Assembly: GCA_903851385.1 (NCBI GenBank)
Contig: CAINOC010000069.1
Coordinates: forward strand, 1-37,217
From: an uncultured Chlorobiaceae bacterium
GTDB lineage: Bacteria; Bacteroidota; Chlorobiia; Chlorobiales; Chlorobiaceae
Length of the DNA stretch: 37,217 bases
Direction of reading: 5' to 3'
This document shows, one piece after another, positions 35,288-37,217 of this stretch (its first letter is position 1; the number at the start of each line of letters is the position of its first letter). The notes under the pieces are model-generated. The model searched no databases and had not been told where the DNA came from. It saw only the letters and a program-made list of their open reading frames with translations. The position numbers and the translations under genes were made by a program.

Positions 35288-37082
35288 AAAAAGTGCAGGC
35301 AGGAGTTCAGTAGTGTTCAGACTTGCTGGTTCCCTGTTAATTTTACTGGCTCTCCTTACTCTCTCTTCCTGCAGCCGGCATAACGGCAGCAACGGTAAGG
35401 GTGCCAAGGCCAGCGCAGCCATGGACTCCACTCTTGTTATCGCAATGCTTGGTGACGCTGATTATCTTAATCCCGTTATTGGTGCAACCGTTACCTCAAG
35501 CAATATTTTTGGCCTTATCTATCCCTCTCTGTTGCAAAGTGAGTTTGATATGACCACCGGCCTGATGAATTACATGGCTCTTGAAAAGAAACTGAGGGCA
35601 GTAACACCGGGTCAGGGCAAAAAAGCACCAAAAGGCGCTGTCGCCAAGAGCTGGCGTCTATCGGAAGATCATAAATCGCTCACCTACATTCTCAGAAATG
35701 ATGCATTCTGGGATGACGGAAAGCCTATTGTATCTGCAGATTTCAAGTTCTCCTATCAGCTGTATGGCAATCCGGTGATTGCAAGTGCCCGGCAGCAGTA
35801 CCTTGCAGAGCTTATCGGTGCAGAAAAGGGCAAAGTTGATTTCGATAAAGCTATCGAAACCCCAAATGATACCACGCTGATCTTCAGGTTTTATAAGCCT
35901 GTCCCCGAGCAGCTTGCTCTTTTTCATACCTCGCTTACCCCTCTTCCTGCTCACCGTTGGAAAAATGTTAAGCCCGATGAATTTCGACACTCTCCGCTCA
36001 ATCTTACCCCCCTTGGAGCAGGCCCCTATAAGCTGAAGAACTGGAAACAGCAGCAGGAAATTTTGCTTGTATCGAGCAGGAAGTCAAATCTTCCAAAGCC
36101 AGGCACTATTCCGGCAATTTCTTTCAAGGTAGTGCCTGATTACACGGTCAGGGTGACCCAGCTTCAGACCGGTGCGGTTGATGTTGTGGAAAATATCAAA
36201 CCAGAGGATTTTACTGCCCTTTTGAAGGCAAATTCTCAGATTAAGATTAAAACAGTCGGTTTGCGAGTTTACGACTATGTTGGCTGGTCAAATATAGACC
36301 AGGCAGAGTACCGTAAAAACGGCACCTTCAAACCTCATCCGTTGTTCGGTTCGGCACGCGTTAGAGTTGCCCTTACGAATGCTATTGACCGCCAGGCGAT
36401 CATCGATGGGTATCTTAAGCAGTATGGCGTTATCTGCAATAACGATATTTCACCGTCTCTCAAATGGGCTTACAATAACCGGATAACCCCTCACCCATAT
36501 GATCCGGCAAAAGCGTCAGCTATCCTTAAGTCTGAAGGCTGGCTTCCTGGCCCGGACGGTATTCTGCAAAAAAACGGCAAAAGGTTCAGTTTTGTTCTCT
36601 ATACCAATTCGGGCAATGCGAGAAGAAACTATGCAAGTGTTATTATTCAGCAAAACCTTCGGGCAATAGGAATCGATTGCAAGCTCGATGTTCAGGAATC
36701 CAACGTGTTTTTTGAAAACCTTCAGTCTGGAAAACTTGATGCGTGGATGGCCGGCTGGTCGATCGGACTGGAAATTGATCCCCTTGATTCGTGGGGTTCA
36801 GATCTCAAAAAAAGTCGCTTTAATTTTCCGGGTTACCGCAACCCGAGGATTGACGAACTGAGCGAGCTGGCCAAGCAAAAAATGGATCCGGTAGAGGCAA
36901 AGCCATACTGGCTTGAGTATCAGGAAATCCTGCATCGTGATCAACCAGTCACCTTTCTTTACTGGATCAAGGAAACACAAGGGTTCAGCAAGCGGATTGA
37001 GGGGGAGGAACTCAATATTTCCGGAACTTTTTACAACGTTGACGACTGGAGGCTCAGGCCTTCCGCAACTATTGCCCAATAG
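35280..37082 (+). CDS. oppA: Oligopeptide ABC transporter substrate-binding lipoprotein
   Basis: A 600-residue SBP_bac_5 protein with an N-terminal signal ending in the lipobox LSSC. It binds peptides (or nickel) for import. Features of the family are FWDDGKPIVSADF, the central LSEDHKSLTYILRNDA, and the C-terminal YWLEYQEILHRDQPVTFLYW. I chose the ATG at 35280, with AGAGGA nine bases upstream; ATG at 35256 and 35271 are alternatives. It overlaps hprK and is followed after six bases by the permease gene. Its length exceeds most peptide-binding proteins by about 60 residues. Confidence 0.9.
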   Translation: MIEKSAGRSSVVFRLAGSLLILLALLTLSSCSRHNGSNGKGAKASAAMDSTLVIAMLGDADYLNPVIGATVTSSNIFGLIYPSLLQSEFDMTTGLMNYMALEKKLRAVTPGQGKKAPKGAVAKSWRLSEDHKSLTYILRNDAFWDDGKPIVSADFKFSYQLYGNPVIASARQQYLAELIGAEKGKVDFDKAIETPNDTTLIFRFYKPVPEQLALFHTSLTPLPAHRWKNVKPDEFRHSPLNLTPLGAGPYKLKNWKQQQEILLVSSRKSNLPKPGTIPAISFKVVPDYTVRVTQLQTGAVDVVENIKPEDFTALLKANSQIKIKTVGLRVYDYVGWSNIDQAEYRKNGTFKPHPLFGSARVRVALTNAIDRQAIIDGYLKQYGVICNNDISPSLKWAYNNRITPHPYDPAKASAILKSEGWLPGPDGILQKNGKRFSFVLYTNSGNARRNYASVIIQQNLRAIGIDCKLDVQESNVFFENLQSGKLDAWMAGWSIGLEIDPLDSWGSDLKKSRFNFPGYRNPRIDELSELAKQKMDPVEAKPYWLEYQEILHRDQPVTFLYWIKETQGFSKRIEGEELNISGTFYNVDDWRLRPSATIAQ

Positions 37083-37088
37083 TCTGTT

Positions 37089-37217
37089 ATGCTGATTTAT
37101 ATTTTTAAACGGCTTTTAATTGCCGTTCCGTTGATTTTCGGGGTATTGACCCTTACGTTTTTCATTATCAGACTTGCTCCAGGTGATCCTGCAGCTTTTT
37201 TTATCCAGCCGGGGATC
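37089..37217 (+). CDS. oppB: Oligopeptide transporter permease, N-terminal part (cut by window end)
   Basis: The first 43 codons of an OppB/DppB-type permease: MLIYIFKRLLIAVPLIFG starts the first membrane helix and LTFFIIRLAPGDPAAFF is the family signature. The frame is open to the last base of the window. It forms an operon with the binding protein just upstream. Confidence 0.9.
   Translation, partial: MLIYIFKRLLIAVPLIFGVLTLTFFIIRLAPGDPAAFFIQPGI

Overview
The window is a piece of chromosome from a green sulfur bacterium (Chlorobiaceae). The diagnostic gene is pscC at 29950-30591: three N-terminal membrane helices followed by one CxxCH haem site, the build of the reaction-centre cytochrome c of this group. 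The housekeeping genes (acs, leuS, pnp, panC, rsmI, sppA, comM, ppc, queF, xer, hpf, hprK, opp) fit such an organism. I saw no rRNA, tRNA or intact insertion sequence.

Left part (1-8406): a complete type I-C CRISPR-Cas locus on the minus strand, in the order cas3-cas5c-cas8c-cas7c-cas4-cas1-cas2, then a leader with a large inverted repeat, then an array that runs off the left edge. Four repeat copies (one cut by the edge) and three 33-nt spacers are visible. The two spacers nearest the leader are 26/33 identical, lie in the same register, and read in one frame both encode ESAAYVARYV. All seven differences are synonymous. That peptide carries the YxxxY motif III of HUH rolling-circle replication initiators and closely resembles the phiX174 gpA active site (YVAKYVNK). 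The locus therefore appears to hold two memories of the same catalytic codons in two diverged phages, probably ssDNA microviruses. If the next codon is Lys after Met, the 3' flank GAA gives the expected I-C PAM TTC on the other strand.

8407-9720: a degraded stretch with a broken AbiEi/DUF6088-like antitoxin remnant, a small lipoprotein gene and two nearly identical strong terminator hairpins.

9727-18514: a minus-strand housekeeping series, rsmI-panC-pnp-leuS-acs. At 18517 transcription turns to the plus strand for an OppF-like ATPase and sppA, which overlap. 21376-26763 returns to the minus strand: a DcaP-like porin whose last beta-strand has been lost through a one-base frameshift, comM, an H-NS-like protein, an exported alpha/beta hydrolase and a secreted charged-tail protein. 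24377-26160 is AT-rich and has the most intergenic sequence.

26933-37217: ppc (minus) faces pscC (plus); pscC converges on queF (minus) across a terminator. A long plus-strand run follows: a methyltransferase, a DUF4905-like protein and a tyrosine recombinase, each joined by ATGA overlaps, then hpf, hprK and an oligopeptide-binding lipoprotein with the first 43 codons of its permease. Hairpins lie after the recombinase gene and between hpf and hprK.

Functions are assigned by recognising motifs in the translated sequence. No database search was possible.
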